6,631 bases of DNA from Planctomycetota bacterium (lineage in GTDB: Bacteria; Planctomycetota; Brocadiia; SM23-32), in NCBI GenBank assembly GCA_018400625.1, contig JAGYMJ010000436.1:1-6631 (forward strand), in the 5' to 3' direction. Positions 6,616-6,631 of the stretch are shown here, piece after piece (position 1 is the stretch's first letter; every line of letters starts with the position of its first letter). Under the pieces are notes generated by a model that saw only the letters and a program-made list of their open reading frames with translations, was not told where the DNA came from and ran no database searches. Position numbers and translations under genes: made by a program.

Positions 6616-6631
6616 AAGTCCTCAGCGAACC
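6616..6631 (+). repeat. Direct repeat, copy 2, ending at the window edge
   Basis: aagtcctcagcgaacc is the second copy of the repeat at 6541-6556. It reaches the last base of the window, so its true length and the number of copies cannot be seen. The 59 bases between the copies contain no gene that I can support. Confidence 0.6.

Noticed and set aside
6611..6631. Possible start of an RNase P RNA, from ggaaagtcc near the edge
   Set aside because: Only these few bases agree with the conserved RNase P segment, the following bases diverge, and the segment is explained as the second copy of the direct repeat.

Overview
The window carries four co-directional protein genes on the + strand, packed almost end to end, and no RNA gene, mobile element or CRISPR array that I can support. 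Base composition looks balanced, near half G+C. The genes are bacterial in style, with ATG starts, short gaps and one ATGA overlap. The ABC permease with a large extracytoplasmic insert, followed by a membrane-anchored helical protein of unknown function, resembles arrangements I associate with the Planctomycetes/PVC group, especially Phycisphaerae-like lineages. That placement is inferred from memory of protein style; no marker gene here proves it.

Layout: positions 3-1610 hold the C-terminal three quarters or so of a heavy-metal P1B-type ATPase. The reading frame is open to the left edge, so the gene is cut by the window and not truncated biologically. After 21 bases comes an ABC ATP-binding protein (1632-2888) with a normal nucleotide-binding domain and an unusual charged tail of about 140 residues. 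Its stop overlaps the start of an ABC-2-type permease (2885-4588), which has two extra N-terminal membrane segments and a soluble insert of about 210 residues. A 102-base gap with an imperfect hairpin leads to a 596-residue membrane-anchored, TPR-like protein (4691-6481). The last 150 bases are non-coding and hold a long bulged hairpin and two copies of a 16-base direct repeat, the second ending exactly at the window edge.

How they work together: the ATPase and permease are almost certainly two parts of one ABC-2 transporter, made together through translational coupling. The downstream anchored protein is a candidate third component on the outer face of the membrane, inferred from position only. 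The P1B ATPase may share a transcript because the gap is only 21 bases, but nothing shows a shared function. The transporter's substrate cannot be read from the sequence. The most interesting points are the ABC ATPase tail with three degenerate leucine/charged repeats, the permease architecture, the uncharacterised anchored helical protein, and related GC-rich hairpins in the ATPase gene and in the intergenic gap.
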